Source: Desulfobacca acetoxidans DSM 11109
GTDB lineage: Bacteria; Desulfobacterota; Desulfobaccia; Desulfobaccales; Desulfobaccaceae
Length of the DNA: 64,000 nucleotides
Assembly (NCBI RefSeq): GCF_000195295.1
Contig: NC_015388.1
Span: forward strand, 1 to 64,000
Reading direction: 5' to 3'
Made by a program: the position numbers and the translations under genes. Below, one piece after another: positions 9,625 to 18,850 of this stretch. Below the pieces are notes generated by a model. That model did no database searches, was not told the DNA's origin, and saw nothing but the letters and a program-made list of their open reading frames with translations. Position 1 is the first letter of the stretch, and every line of letters begins with the position of its first letter.

Positions 9625-10891
9625 AGGCGGACTGGTAATCGATCCGGCACAAGCTCTGGAGGCTGCGAGAGATATTCTGATCGAAGACGGGCGCCTAATG
9701 GCATTGGTGGCGCCCGGCTCGGTGGCCGAGGCAGGACACCGGGTAATTGAGGCCGCGGATTTCGTGGTCTGCCCCGGTCTCATCGACATGCATACCCATC
9801 TGAGGGAACCGGGCCAGGAATATAAAGAGACTATCGCCACCGGCGGCCAGGCAGCGGCGGCGGGAGGATTCACTGCCGTAGCCTGTATGCCCAACACCAT
9901 ACCGGTAAACGATTCGGCGACCGTCACCCGCTTCATTCTGGAAAAAGCCGCACAGGCAAAGGGTCCCCGAGTCTATCCGGTGGCTGCGATCTCGCAGGGC
10001 TCCCGAGGAGAGGTGTTGGCCGAATATGGGGAATTAAAGGCGGCCGGGGCAGTTGCCCTCTCAGATGACGGCAGGCCGGTGAGCAACTCCCAACTTATGC
10101 GCCGGGCCTTGGAATATGCCCACACCTTTGATCTGCCGATCATCTCCCACAGCGAAGATCTGGCCCTTACCGGCAACGGCGTCATGCACGAAGGAATCGT
10201 CTCTTTGCAGATGGGACTAAGGGGCATCCCGGCAGCCGCTGAAGAAACGGCGATCTTTCGGGACGTCGCTCTGGCCCGTCTCACCGGCGCCAGGCTGCAT
10301 ATTGCCCACGTCAGTACTGCCGGATCGGTGGAGATCATCCGCCAAGCCAAGGCCGCCGGTACCCAAGTCACGGCAGAGACGGCGCCGCACTATTTCAGCC
10401 TCACCGACGAGGCGGTGCGAGGATTTAACACGAACGCCAAGATGAGTCCCCCGCTGAGAACCGCCGCCGACGTCGCAGCGATCAAAAAAGGATTGGCTGA
10501 CGGCACCCTGGATTGTATCGCCACTGACCACGCGCCCCACAGCAGCCTGGAAAAGGAAGTAGAGTTCGACCAGGCCGCCAATGGCATCATCGGCCTGGAA
10601 ACGGCGCTGGGCCTCAGTCTCAACCTGGTGTGGGAGGGCGTTCTCACCCTGTCCCAGATGGTCGCCAAGCTGAGCGCCAATCCGGCCCGTATCCTTAGAG
10701 TACCGGGCGGCACCTTGCAGGTGGGGAAACCGGCTGATATAACTGTCATTGATCTGAATCATGCCTGGACCGTCGACGTCCAGCAGTTCAAATCCAAGAG
10801 CCGCAACTGCCCCTTTCATGGGTGGCAGCTCACCGGCAAGCCAGTGCTGACTATGGTGGGTGGAGAGATTATTTATAAGCTGAAAGAATAA
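9608..10891 (+). CDS. pyrC: Dihydroorotase
   Basis: The 427-residue product is a class I dihydroorotase of the amidohydrolase fold, closing carbamoyl aspartate to dihydroorotate. It carries the metal motif [10 protein letters not shown], further metal-site segments ([16 protein letters not shown]) and the catalytic Asp in [11 protein letters not shown] chose GTG 9608 because GGAGGT sits seven bases before it; a GTG five codons earlier overlaps that site. The coding region overlaps the end of pyrB, consistent with a pyrBC operon. Confidence 0.94.
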   Translation: MGLLLRGGLVIDPAQALEAARDILIEDGRLMALVAPGSVAEAGHRVIEAADFVVCPGLIDMHTHLREPGQEYKETIATGGQAAAAGGFTAVACMPNTIPVNDSATVTRFILEKAAQAKGPRVYPVAAISQGSRGEVLAEYGELKAAGAVALSDDGRPVSNSQLMRRALEYAHTFDLPIISHSEDLALTGNGVMHEGIVSLQMGLRGIPAAAEETAIFRDVALARLTGARLHIAHVSTAGSVEIIRQAKAAGTQVTAETAPHYFSLTDEAVRGFNTNAKMSPPLRTAADVAAIKKGLADGTLDCIATDHAPHSSLEKEVEFDQAANGIIGLETALGLSLNLVWEGVLTLSQMVAKLSANPARILRVPGGTLQVGKPADITVIDLNHAWTVDVQQFKSKSRNCPFHGWQLTGKPVLTMVGGEIIYKLKE

Positions 10892-10972
10892 ATTTTTATG
10901 TTATGAATATAATCAAAGCTTCTGGCTCGGTTTAGATATGGAAAATAGTCACATTAAGAAGGAAAAATTGCC

Positions 10973-12184
10973 GTGACAGAAAATTTAAAAGGCAAAAGCC
11001 CCTTTTATCCTGGTCAACCTGTTCCAGTTGAGTTATTTGTCGGCAGAGAACCGCTGATTGAAAGAATCATGACCCGAGGAGTTGGCCAAGTGACGGCAGG
11101 GAAACCCGTCGCCTTCTATATTCAAGGTGAATACGGGATCGGAAAGAGTTCTATCGCCAGTTTTACTCAGTGGTTGGCAGAAAAAGACCATAACATTTAC
11201 GGTATTTATTCTTCACTAGGCGGGGCCAGAAATCTTGAGGAAATGGTGACGAGCATTCTGGAAGCGACGTTACGCTCCGGTATATTCGAACCACAGCGGA
11301 TTGAAAAGATTAAAAACTGGTTGGCAAAATACCTCGGCAAACAGACCCTCTTTGGATTTACTATTAATCTTGAGGCATTGCGAAAAGATGCACCGAACTT
11401 TGCTACACCTTTCGGCATGTTGGGATTTCTGGCGGAGTTAAGAGAGCATCTGGGCGAGACAGACATTAAGGGACTTTTTTTAATATTGGATGAGAATAAC
11501 GGCCTCGCGGCAGACCCTCAATTTACGCATTTTATTAAAGGATTATTAGACACCAATGCAGTTTCCAGAAAACCTATACCTCTGTTATTAATGCTGTGCG
11601 GCGTTGAGGAACGCCGTCGGGAAATGATTCAAAAACATCAACCCATAGAACGTTATTTTGATGTGATTGAAATTCCAGCCATGGATGAAGTGGAAACGAA
11701 GGATTTTTATAAAAAAGCTTTCGAGTCGGTCCATATAGAGGTAGATGATGAAGCATTGCAGACGATGACCCACTGGTCCGCAGGTTTCCCTAAGATAATG
11801 CATCTTATCGGCGATTCGGCTTTTTGGATCGATAAAGATAATAAGATTGATACGGATGATGCATTTAAGGCGGTATTTATGGCAGCCGAGGAAGTTGGCA
11901 GAAAATATGTTGACCAACAGGTTTACAAGGCCTTGAGAAGCAAAGATTATCAATCTATTCTGAAGAAAATTGCTGGAATTGTGCCTCTCTCAATGAGTTT
12001 TAATAGAAAAGAAGTAGCTTCAGACTTGACTGATGCAGAACAGAGGAAATTGACCAACTTCTTGACAAGGATGCAGAAATTAAAAGTTATTCGCAAGGGA
12101 GAGACAACCGGGGAATATCTCTTTAACCAAAGAATGGTTAGATTATATATCTGGTTAGATACTGTTCAAAAGAGAAGTGGCTAA
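10973..12184 (+). CDS. Orphan P-loop ATPase, STAND/ORC-like
   Basis: This 403-residue protein has a Walker A (GEYGIGKSS, about residues 47-55), a hydrophobic strand ending in acidic residues (FLILDENNG, a Walker B) and a later segment with PAMDEVETKDF, then a winged-helix-like C-terminus (about 310-400, ending in basic residues). This is the layout of Orc1/Cdc6-like or STAND ATPases, but I do not recognise a named family. The start GTG follows AAGAAGGA. Base use is clearly more AT-rich than in pyrC or in the next gene, suggesting acquisition. There is no obvious partner. Function unknown. Confidence 0.7.
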   Translation: MTENLKGKSPFYPGQPVPVELFVGREPLIERIMTRGVGQVTAGKPVAFYIQGEYGIGKSSIASFTQWLAEKDHNIYGIYSSLGGARNLEEMVTSILEATLRSGIFEPQRIEKIKNWLAKYLGKQTLFGFTINLEALRKDAPNFATPFGMLGFLAELREHLGETDIKGLFLILDENNGLAADPQFTHFIKGLLDTNAVSRKPIPLLLMLCGVEERRREMIQKHQPIERYFDVIEIPAMDEVETKDFYKKAFESVHIEVDDEALQTMTHWSAGFPKIMHLIGDSAFWIDKDNKIDTDDAFKAVFMAAEEVGRKYVDQQVYKALRSKDYQSILKKIAGIVPLSMSFNRKEVASDLTDAEQRKLTNFLTRMQKLKVIRKGETTGEYLFNQRMVRLYIWLDTVQKRSG

Positions 12185-12369
12185 ATCCGTAAACATACAG
12201 TTTTCAGCAACAAACTTCCTGTTATAACAATATGTTAAAAGCAATTTCACGATCATGCATTATTATCTACAATTCGCCATTTGTGCAAGTCAATCTTATT
12301 GAGCTGATTGAATCAACTACGTGACCAAATAGGTGATAATTCGTTTAAAGATTTTTTTTAGGAGTATTC

Positions 12370-13482
12370 ATGGCCAGCCAGGTTTTTTGCTTTGATTTGC
12401 GGGTTACTACTAAAGACACCAATTTCAAAAAGTTCGGCCGCTTATTGGAGGCCGCAGATCTGAAAGGCATCGTCCAGCGCAAGAAGAAGCGGCCGCTTAT
12501 CGGCATTAAACTGCACTTCGGCGAAAAGGGCAACACCTCGTTCATCCGACCCATTTACGTGCGCCAGGTGGTGGATAAGCTCTGGGAATACGGCGGCCGA
12601 CCCTTTATCACCGATGCCAACACGGTCTATGTCGGGACCCGGGCTGATGCCGTAGACCATCTGACCACCGCTATTCAGAACGGCTTCGCTTACGCCGTAG
12701 TCAACGCCCCGCTGGTAATCGCCGATGGCCTGAGGGGGACGGCCGAAGCGGAAGTGGAAATCAACCAGGAACTTTTTCAGTCGGTTTTTATCGGGGAGGC
12801 GATTGTCGAGGCTGAAGCATTGGTCAGCTTGGCCCATTTCAAACTGCACGAGCTTTCAGGATTTGGCGGGGCCATCAAGAACGTCGGTATGGGCTGTGCC
12901 TCCCGCCGTGGCAAACTGGCGCAGCATTCCAACATCGCCCCCAAGGTAAATGAAAAAAAATGTACCGGTTGCGGCGATTGTGTGGCCCACTGTGCCCAGG
13001 AGGCCATTCGCCTGGAAGCGGACAAGGCCGTCATTGATCCGGCCAAATGCGTCGGCTGCGCTGAATGTATCCTGGTCTGCCCTTACGGCAATATCGAAAT
13101 CCAATGGAATGAATCCATCCCGGTGTTTTTGAAAAAGATGGTGGAATACACTTACGGAGTTTTGAAAGGCAAACAGGACCGGGTAATCTTTGTCAACTTC
13201 GTTACCCAGGTATCACCGGCCTGCGACTGCTACGGCCATAACGACCTGCCCATTGTCGGTGATTTAGGTATTCTTGCTTCCAGAGATATTGTCGCTCTGG
13301 ATCAGGCCTGCGCCGACTTAGTGAACAGCAGCCCCGGCCTGCCTGGCTCCTGCCTGAAGGACTTGACGGCCGGCAGCGACAAGTTCCGCAGCGTCTATCC
13401 CAAGATCGACTGGGAAATTCAACTGGATTACGCGGAAAAACTGGCGCTGGGTTCGAGGAGGTATGAATTAATCAAGATTTAA
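12370..13482 (+). CDS. DUF362 protein with two 4Fe-4S clusters
   Basis: This 370-residue protein consists of a DUF362 domain split around a bacterial ferredoxin insert. The insert has CTGCGDCVAHC and CVGCAECILVCP, two complete 4Fe-4S ligand sets, at roughly 197-240. DUF362 proteins are common in strict anaerobes and are thought to be cytoplasmic redox proteins, but no reaction has been settled. ATG 12370 follows TTAGGAG. The gene converges with ahbC and the two stops are only about 20 bases apart. Confidence 0.85.
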   Translation: MASQVFCFDLRVTTKDTNFKKFGRLLEAADLKGIVQRKKKRPLIGIKLHFGEKGNTSFIRPIYVRQVVDKLWEYGGRPFITDANTVYVGTRADAVDHLTTAIQNGFAYAVVNAPLVIADGLRGTAEAEVEINQELFQSVFIGEAIVEAEALVSLAHFKLHELSGFGGAIKNVGMGCASRRGKLAQHSNIAPKVNEKKCTGCGDCVAHCAQEAIRLEADKAVIDPAKCVGCAECILVCPYGNIEIQWNESIPVFLKKMVEYTYGVLKGKQDRVIFVNFVTQVSPACDCYGHNDLPIVGDLGILASRDIVALDQACADLVNSSPGLPGSCLKDLTAGSDKFRSVYPKIDWEIQLDYAEKLALGSRRYELIKI

Positions 13483-13502
13483 ACCGAAGTGTACTGACGG
13501 CA

Positions 13503-14681
13503 TCAGGCGATTTCGGCGTCAGTGAGATAGCAATCGGGATCCGGAGCCCATAGATCTCCGGTGAGGGCCTCGGCCCGGACCCGGAAGTTACCGGCGCAGA
13601 CGTCCAGCCAGCGGCAGGCGGCGCAGCGTCCGGTCACAAAGCGTTTTTTATCCTTGAGCTTTGCCATGAGGGGGTTGCTCAGATCGGTCCAGATCTGGCT
13701 AAAGGGCCGCTCCCGGATATTGCCAAAAGAATAATGCCGCCAGAATTGATCAGCGTGTACCCGGCCATCCCAACTGACGCAGCCGATTCCCCGACCGGAG
13801 CTGTTCCCTTCGTTCATCTGCAGCAGTTTTAAGACTTCTTCGGCTCGAGGGTTATTTTCCCGTTTGAGGCGCAGGTAGATATAGGGTCCGTCGGCATGGT
13901 TGTCAACGGTGAGGACCTCTTTGGGTATTCCTCGAGCGAAGAGATCGGCGGTCCGGTCAATGATGAGGTCTACTACCCCCCTGGTTTCCTCATGAGAAAG
14001 GGCTGCCTCCTTCAGGCGGCTGCCCCGGCCGGAGTAAACCAGGTGATAGAAACAGACCCGCGGAATCTCAAGCGTGTCGATGAGATCGAAGATCGCCGGG
14101 ATCTCCCGGTAGTTGTGCCGGTTGATGGTGAAGCGCAGGCCTACCTTGATGCCAGCTTCCTGACAGTGGCGCACACCAGCCAGGGCCGCGTCAAAGGCCC
14201 CGGCCTGGCCGCGGAAACGATCATGGGTGGCCGGGGCGCCATCCAGACTGATACCCACATATGATAAACCGCACTGCTTTAATCTCCCGGCCACCTCCCG
14301 ATCAATGAGAACGCCGTTGGTGGAAATCACGGCACGCATGCCAGCGGCGACGGCATGTTCCACCAGGGTCAGCAGGTCCGGATGCATCAGCGGTTCCCCC
14401 CCAGAGAAGAGGACCACAGGTACCCCAAAAGCTTTAAGATCATCCAGCAGGGCCAGACCCTCGGCAAGTGAGAGTTCATCTTCGGCCACGCCGGCAGTGG
14501 CCTGGGCATAGCAGTGGACGCACTTTAGGTTACAACGGCGGGTGACGTTCCAAACCACCACCGGTCTTTTATCAGCCGAGAACTGGAGCAGATGCGAAGG
14601 CAAAGCGCCGGAATGGCGACCATAGCGCAAGACATCGGCGGCCTCCACGGCACCGCAATAAAGTTTAGAAATACCGATCAT
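13503..14681 (-). CDS. ahbC: 12,18-didecarboxysiroheme deacetylase (radical SAM)
   Basis: This 392-residue radical-SAM/SPASM enzyme begins MIGISKLYCG and has the SAM cluster motif CNLKCVHC near residue 52. Towards the C-terminus there is a Cys-rich SPASM region (CVSWDG, then CAACRWLDVC and a final DPDCYLTD). The N-terminal segment through GALPSHLLQFS is the pattern I associate with AhbC, which removes acetate side chains from didecarboxysiroheme in the alternative heme pathway of sulfate reducers and archaea. AhbD and NirJ are close relatives and are the main alternatives. No other heme gene is adjacent. Confidence 0.75.
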   Translation of the reverse strand: MIGISKLYCGAVEAADVLRYGRHSGALPSHLLQFSADKRPVVVWNVTRRCNLKCVHCYAQATAGVAEDELSLAEGLALLDDLKAFGVPVVLFSGGEPLMHPDLLTLVEHAVAAGMRAVISTNGVLIDREVAGRLKQCGLSYVGISLDGAPATHDRFRGQAGAFDAALAGVRHCQEAGIKVGLRFTINRHNYREIPAIFDLIDTLEIPRVCFYHLVYSGRGSRLKEAALSHEETRGVVDLIIDRTADLFARGIPKEVLTVDNHADGPYIYLRLKRENNPRAEEVLKLLQMNEGNSSGRGIGCVSWDGRVHADQFWRHYSFGNIRERPFSQIWTDLSNPLMAKLKDKKRFVTGRCAACRWLDVCAGNFRVRAEALTGDLWAPDPDCYLTDAEIA

Positions 14682-14691
14682 GAGATGTGAT

Positions 14692-14724
14692 TTTCGAGTT
14701 TCGAGTTCCGAGTTTCAAATTCCG
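14692..14724. repeat. Period-7 tract (TTTCGAG type)
   Basis: Four and a half heptamers in a row: TTTCGAG, TTTCGAG, TTCCGAG, TTTCAAA, TTCCG. The tract starts about ten bases upstream of the ahbC start. It is one of about a dozen such tracts in this window with different heptamers. Confidence 0.7.
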
Positions 14725-14761
14725 TAATGCTTCAGCTTTCTGAAAAAATAAATCAAGAAAT

Positions 14762-14778
14762 GGCGGGCGGTACCCGCC
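14762..14778. repeat. Dispersed palindrome, GGCGGG arms
   Basis: GGCGGG and CCCGCC flank CGGTA. It is the second copy of the element at 7026, sharing the upstream ATCAAG-AAT context. It lies between ahbC and the ClpX-like gene. Confidence 0.5.
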
Positions 14779-14794
14779 ATAACCTTTACCGCTC

Positions 14795-16582
14795 TCAACC
14801 CTCCGTGCGCGGAGTCCCGGCGGCTAAAATAGGCTGATGCAGGGATTCCTGAAACAGCCGGTTGAGAAAACCGTCCAGATCTAACAGGTCTGCCAACGAT
14901 AGCAGAAAAGAGTCCTGGGCGGTGCGGTCTCTGACCAATTTCAGGGCATACTCCAAATCTTTGACGAAACCTTCGCAAATCACCCGGGCAGTAGTTCCAC
15001 CGGCCAGGGCCCGGCGCATGATCTCATCGACGGCCTCTTCGACAAAAGTAAGGTGAATCCGATGTTCCTGGGCAAATTTTCCTTCGAACCTTCGTACCTG
15101 CTGATAGAGCCGGCTGATCTGGTCGAAGGCGGTCAGAAGATCGCAGTCCCAGCGGAGATATTGATCCACCATTAACTCCACCCGGTAGTCGGTGAGGGGC
15201 ATGTGAAAACGCCGGAGGAGTTCGTGCTCCCGCCGCCAGACCGATGCCTTTAAAAGCGCCAATTCCTGATCGGCCGCGGCCTTAAAACGGTCCATCAGAT
15301 CAGACTTGGGAGGCCCGGCCAACAGAAGCTGCAACTGCTCTTCGGGATGGGCCACTACTTCCGGAGTGACCAAAAACTCTTTGATCTCGCTGGAAGGCAG
15401 GCACTTCTCAAATTGAATCAAAGACTTTTCGATAACGCTGACCAACCCCCGGGCACCGGTGCGCTCCTGGGCGGCCTTTTCGGCCAAGAGGTGTAGGGCC
15501 CGATCCTCGAACTTGATATCAATGCCATACGCCCGGAAATCGCGTTTCTTGCTGATAATGATGGGGTTGTTGGGATTCTTGAGGATTTCGTAGAGATCGT
15601 CGGCGGTCAGTTCTTCCAAGACGGCGATTACCGGCAGGCGACCGACGAATTCCGATTCAAAACCGTATTTGATGAGATCTTCGGCATTGACCTGGCGCCA
15701 GAATTCCCGGTCCCGCTTCTTGGAACGGGGTCGGCCGTGAAAACCGATCTCCTGTTTGGCCAACCGATCCTTAATGAATTTCTCTAAGCCGTTGAAGGCC
15801 CCAGAAACGATGAACAGGATATTGCGGGTGTTGAGGGTGCGCTTTTCCCGTTTCCCAGTCCGGCGATAGTGTTCGATCGCCTGAATCTGCGAGATAGGGT
15901 CATGCGGGGTCTTAAGATCAACTTCGGTCTCCTCCATAGGTTTCAGGAGGGCGCGCTGCACCCCGCTGCGTGAGACATCCGGCCCGATGAGATTGCCACT
16001 GGCGGCAATCTTATCGATCTCATCGATATAGATGATGCCGAATTGGGCCAATTCCAGATCATCATCAGCCTCGTAAACCAGGTCCCGGACCAGGTCCTCC
16101 ACATCGCCCCCGACATAGCCGGTTTCGCTGAATTTAGTGGCATCGCCTTTGACAAACGGAACGCCGAGCTTTTTGGCGATAAGTTTTACCAGATAGGTCT
16201 TGCCGACACCGGTAGGACCGATCAAGATAATGTTATTTTTAATCGAACCGATGCCGGGATCGGGAACCCGCCCCTGATCCTGTAGATAGCGGATACGGTT
16301 AAAATGCGTACAGATTTTGGTGGCTAAGATACTCTTGGCCGTCTCCTGCTTAACGACATATTCGTTGAGATAGTCCTCTAACTCTTCGGGTTTAAGGTTA
16401 AAATTGATCTTGCCGGTGCCGCCTGCATGGCGCACTTTGGCAGGACCCTCCTCAACGACCGGTTTCGGCATGATAAACGGAGAAATGATCTTAACACGGT
16501 CGCCATATTTTTTGGCTAAGTACTCGCTGAGTTCCTTTTCCAATTCTTTCTGATCAGGAAATTTCGTATTGGTATCATCCAT
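14795..16582 (-). CDS. ClpX-like AAA+ unfoldase with C-terminal extension
   Basis: The 595-residue protein has a ClpX-type AAA+ core: Walker A GPTGVGKT, pore loop GYVGGDVE, Walker B IIYIDEIDKI and the sensor II region RTGARGLVS. It lacks the N-terminal zinc-binding domain of ClpX. The tripeptide IGF is present in KQEIGFHGR, at the place of the ClpP-docking loop. After the core comes a long helical extension (about 420-595), rich in Leu, Glu and Arg, which I cannot assign. I infer an energy-dependent unfoldase that may dock to ClpP or a related ring. It is probably a paralogue of clpX, not clpX itself. It is transcribed alone. Confidence 0.82.
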   Translation of the reverse strand: MDDTNTKFPDQKELEKELSEYLAKKYGDRVKIISPFIMPKPVVEEGPAKVRHAGGTGKINFNLKPEELEDYLNEYVVKQETAKSILATKICTHFNRIRYLQDQGRVPDPGIGSIKNNIILIGPTGVGKTYLVKLIAKKLGVPFVKGDATKFSETGYVGGDVEDLVRDLVYEADDDLELAQFGIIYIDEIDKIAASGNLIGPDVSRSGVQRALLKPMEETEVDLKTPHDPISQIQAIEHYRRTGKREKRTLNTRNILFIVSGAFNGLEKFIKDRLAKQEIGFHGRPRSKKRDREFWRQVNAEDLIKYGFESEFVGRLPVIAVLEELTADDLYEILKNPNNPIIISKKRDFRAYGIDIKFEDRALHLLAEKAAQERTGARGLVSVIEKSLIQFEKCLPSSEIKEFLVTPEVVAHPEEQLQLLLAGPPKSDLMDRFKAAADQELALLKASVWRREHELLRRFHMPLTDYRVELMVDQYLRWDCDLLTAFDQISRLYQQVRRFEGKFAQEHRIHLTFVEEAVDEIMRRALAGGTTARVICEGFVKDLEYALKLVRDRTAQDSFLLSLADLLDLDGFLNRLFQESLHQPILAAGTPRTEG

Positions 16583-17012
16583 GGTTGTTATTTTAGTTTT
16601 TTCTCTTGAGCCTTTTGCAAAATAGGTAATACTTCAGTTGTTTGGGGCAAGTATAAGACTCGCCCCTGCAAATGGGCCTGTCGGTGCTGCAGTGTCGCAG
16701 GGCTGGAAAGCGAAGCACCTCCCGCCTTCTAAAAAGTTCCGACACCGATTTTCATGGTTTGCGGGTGACCGCTACATCATGATGATTAATTTCGAGTTCC
16801 CGGTTTCGAGATTATACCTTCAGAAAATTCATTTCGTGTGTTATCCAATAGATAAAAATATTATTATCTCAATCTCTGCTCGGAGCTCGAATCTCTTAAC
16901 CACTTTCGTATTATAATCCGTCTGCAGAGCGGTTGCAAGGGACAACAATGGTACGGCCCGATTGACAGCAGGGTTATCTAAATGCTAATCTAGTAATATC
17001 TAAAGAAAAGAG
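16583..17012. other. Gap between ClpX-like gene and hflX
   Basis: No gene is seen. The gap holds a GC-rich hairpin-like stretch (GGGGCAAG...CTCGCCCC, 16650-16674), a dispersed element at 16688-16729 (a copy is at 39462-39496) and a period-7 tract at 16790-16810 (TTTCGAG, TTCCCGG, TTTCGAG). Confidence 0.5.
16688..16729. repeat. Dispersed element, AAAGCGAAG core, copy 1
   Basis: The stretch starts GCAGTG and contains GGAAAGCGAAGCACCTCCCG. It matches the stretch at 39462-39496 in order and spacing, including the shared core AAAGCGAAG and the 3' CCCGCCTT. This type of GGGCG...CCCGCC element resembles small REP or MITE remnants. Confidence 0.5.
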
Positions 17013-17024
17013 AAGGAGTCTGTT

Positions 17025-18734
17025 ATCGATCGGGTTCAAGGAAATCTTGCCGGTCTCAAGCCCCAGCAACTCAGGCATCTGGAAAGACTTTACCGGCGTA
17101 AAATCCCCCCGACCAGCCTGATTACACCTGAATTAGCCCGACAACTTACCGAAATTACCGGTGATATCAAGCGGCAGGTTGGCATTCTGGTGGACCGCCA
17201 GGGGACAGTGGCCATGGTGATCGTCGGCGACCGTAAAGGTCTGGTGATCCCTCCCTTAAAGCGAGAGCGGCAGACCGGATGGCGGCTGAAGGGTCTGCGG
17301 TTAATTCACACCCACCTCAATGCCGAACCTTTAAATCAGGACGACCTCATGGATCTAGCCCTGCTGCGCCTGGACTGTATCGCCGCTCTGGAAACCTTGC
17401 CGTCAGGCCTCCCCGGCCACCTGCATGGGGCCTATCTGCTGCCGCAACGGCTTGAAGGGCGGGACTGGGGGTTTATCACCATAGACCACGTAGCCCATCT
17501 GGACATGGATTTTGCCGCGTTTGTCCGCTCTTTGGAGGAAGAATTGGCCAGGGCCGGTCATAGCGGCACCGAACATGACCGGCGGGAACGGGCCATACTC
17601 ATCGGCGTCACCACCAGACCTAGACAGACAGCAGAAGATTCTCTGTTGGAACTGCGGGAGTTGGCCAGGACGGCAGGGTTGAACGTGGTGGAGGTCATCC
17701 TGCAACAGCGCCAGCGCATTGACCCCCGTTTCCTTATGGGCCGGGGTAAACTTATGGAATTGGTGATCCGCGCCCTGCAAATGGACGCCGAGCTGCTCAT
17801 CTTTGACGCCGATCTCAACCCCTCCCAGGTTCGGTCGATTACAGATTTCACTGAACTCAAGGTCATTGACCGAACCCAGCTTATTTTGGATATCTTTGCC
17901 CAACGGGCCCGGAGTCGCGAGGGCAAGTTGCAGGTAGAAATGGCCCAACTAAAATATCTGCTGCCCCGCCTGGGGAAACGGGACGATGCCCTTTCGCGTT
18001 TGACCGGCGGCATCGGCGGCCGGGGGCCTGGCGAGACCAAGCTGGAGATCGACCGCCGTCGGGTGCGGGAGCGCCTGCATCGACTCGCCCAGGAACTGGA
18101 CCAGGTGCGGGACGAGCGACGGGTGCGGCGGGGTCCCCGGCAGCGCCAGGGTCTCCCCATTATTTCCATCGTCGGTTATACGAACGCCGGCAAGTCCACT
18201 CTGCTCAACACCCTCACCAGAGCCGAGGTACTGGCGGAGGATCGCCTTTTCGCCACTCTGGACCCCACCAGCCGGCGTCTGCGCTTTCCGAAAGAACGTG
18301 AAGTCATCATCACCGATACTGTCGGTTTTATCCGTGACCTGCCCAAAGACCTCCTCGAAGCATTCAAGGCCACATTGGAGGAACTCGAGGACGCCGATCT
18401 CCTCCTGCACGTCATCGATCTCAGCAACCCACGCTTTGAAGAACAGATGGAGACCGTCGACACAATTCTCGCCTCCCTGGAGTTAAGCGATAAACCGGTC
18501 TTAAAGGTCTTTAATAAAATAGACCTGATAGCGCCCGAAATAGCTCAATGGCAATGCCGCCGACATAATGGCGTAGCCATCTCCGCCCTGGACGGCGGGA
18601 CACTCCGGCCCCTGCTTACCCGTATGGAAGAGATCATCGACCGGATACTGCCCCGGGAACAGATATCCTCGGCAGAACAGGACGCAGTAGCAGAGGCGAT
18701 GCGAGAACGTCGGGACACAGGGCTATTGCATTAG
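17025..18734 (+). CDS. hflX: GTPase HflX, apparent AUC start
   Basis: HflX is a ribosome-associated GTPase that splits stalled ribosomes. The N-terminal HflX domain includes DPRFLMGRGKL and QRARSREGKLQVEMAQL; the G domain has GYTNAGKST (G1), DTVGFI (G3) and NKID (G4). The family's N-terminal segment (GNLAGLKPQQL, LERLYRRK) is encoded from about 17040, but no ATG, GTG or TTG occurs in frame between the TAA at 17001 and GTG 17190. An ATC at 17025 lies six bases after AAGGAG, so I place the start there (569 residues, beginning M/I-D-R-V-Q-G-N). A start at 17190 would cut off the conserved region. Confidence 0.9.
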   Translation: MDRVQGNLAGLKPQQLRHLERLYRRKIPPTSLITPELARQLTEITGDIKRQVGILVDRQGTVAMVIVGDRKGLVIPPLKRERQTGWRLKGLRLIHTHLNAEPLNQDDLMDLALLRLDCIAALETLPSGLPGHLHGAYLLPQRLEGRDWGFITIDHVAHLDMDFAAFVRSLEEELARAGHSGTEHDRRERAILIGVTTRPRQTAEDSLLELRELARTAGLNVVEVILQQRQRIDPRFLMGRGKLMELVIRALQMDAELLIFDADLNPSQVRSITDFTELKVIDRTQLILDIFAQRARSREGKLQVEMAQLKYLLPRLGKRDDALSRLTGGIGGRGPGETKLEIDRRRVRERLHRLAQELDQVRDERRVRRGPRQRQGLPIISIVGYTNAGKSTLLNTLTRAEVLAEDRLFATLDPTSRRLRFPKEREVIITDTVGFIRDLPKDLLEAFKATLEELEDADLLLHVIDLSNPRFEEQMETVDTILASLELSDKPVLKVFNKIDLIAPEIAQWQCRRHNGVAISALDGGTLRPLLTRMEEIIDRILPREQISSAEQDAVAEAMRERRDTGLLH

Positions 18735-18748
18735 AGCCCAAGGACGGG

Positions 18749-18769
18749 GAGCAGTGGGTAGTGGTTAGC
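18749..18769. repeat. Period-7 tract (GGGTAGT type)
   Basis: Three degenerate heptamers: GAGCAGT, GGGTAGT, GGTTAGC. The tract lies 14 bases after the hflX stop. Confidence 0.5.
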
Positions 18770-18850
18770 CTCAATTGAGAGGGTTCAGGGTGAGGGGCAA
18801 CAAGACAGACGCTTGAGAGGCAGAAGCATATTCTAATCTATGAGGTGATT

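Noticed and set aside
13483-13502. Bidirectional terminator between the DUF362 gene and ahbC
   Set aside because: ACTGACG and CGTCAGT arms exist around 13494-13523, but they overlap coding sequence and no T-run is present on either strand.
16583-17012. Longer hflX start upstream of 17001
   Set aside because: An in-frame TAA at 17001-17003 blocks any start further upstream.
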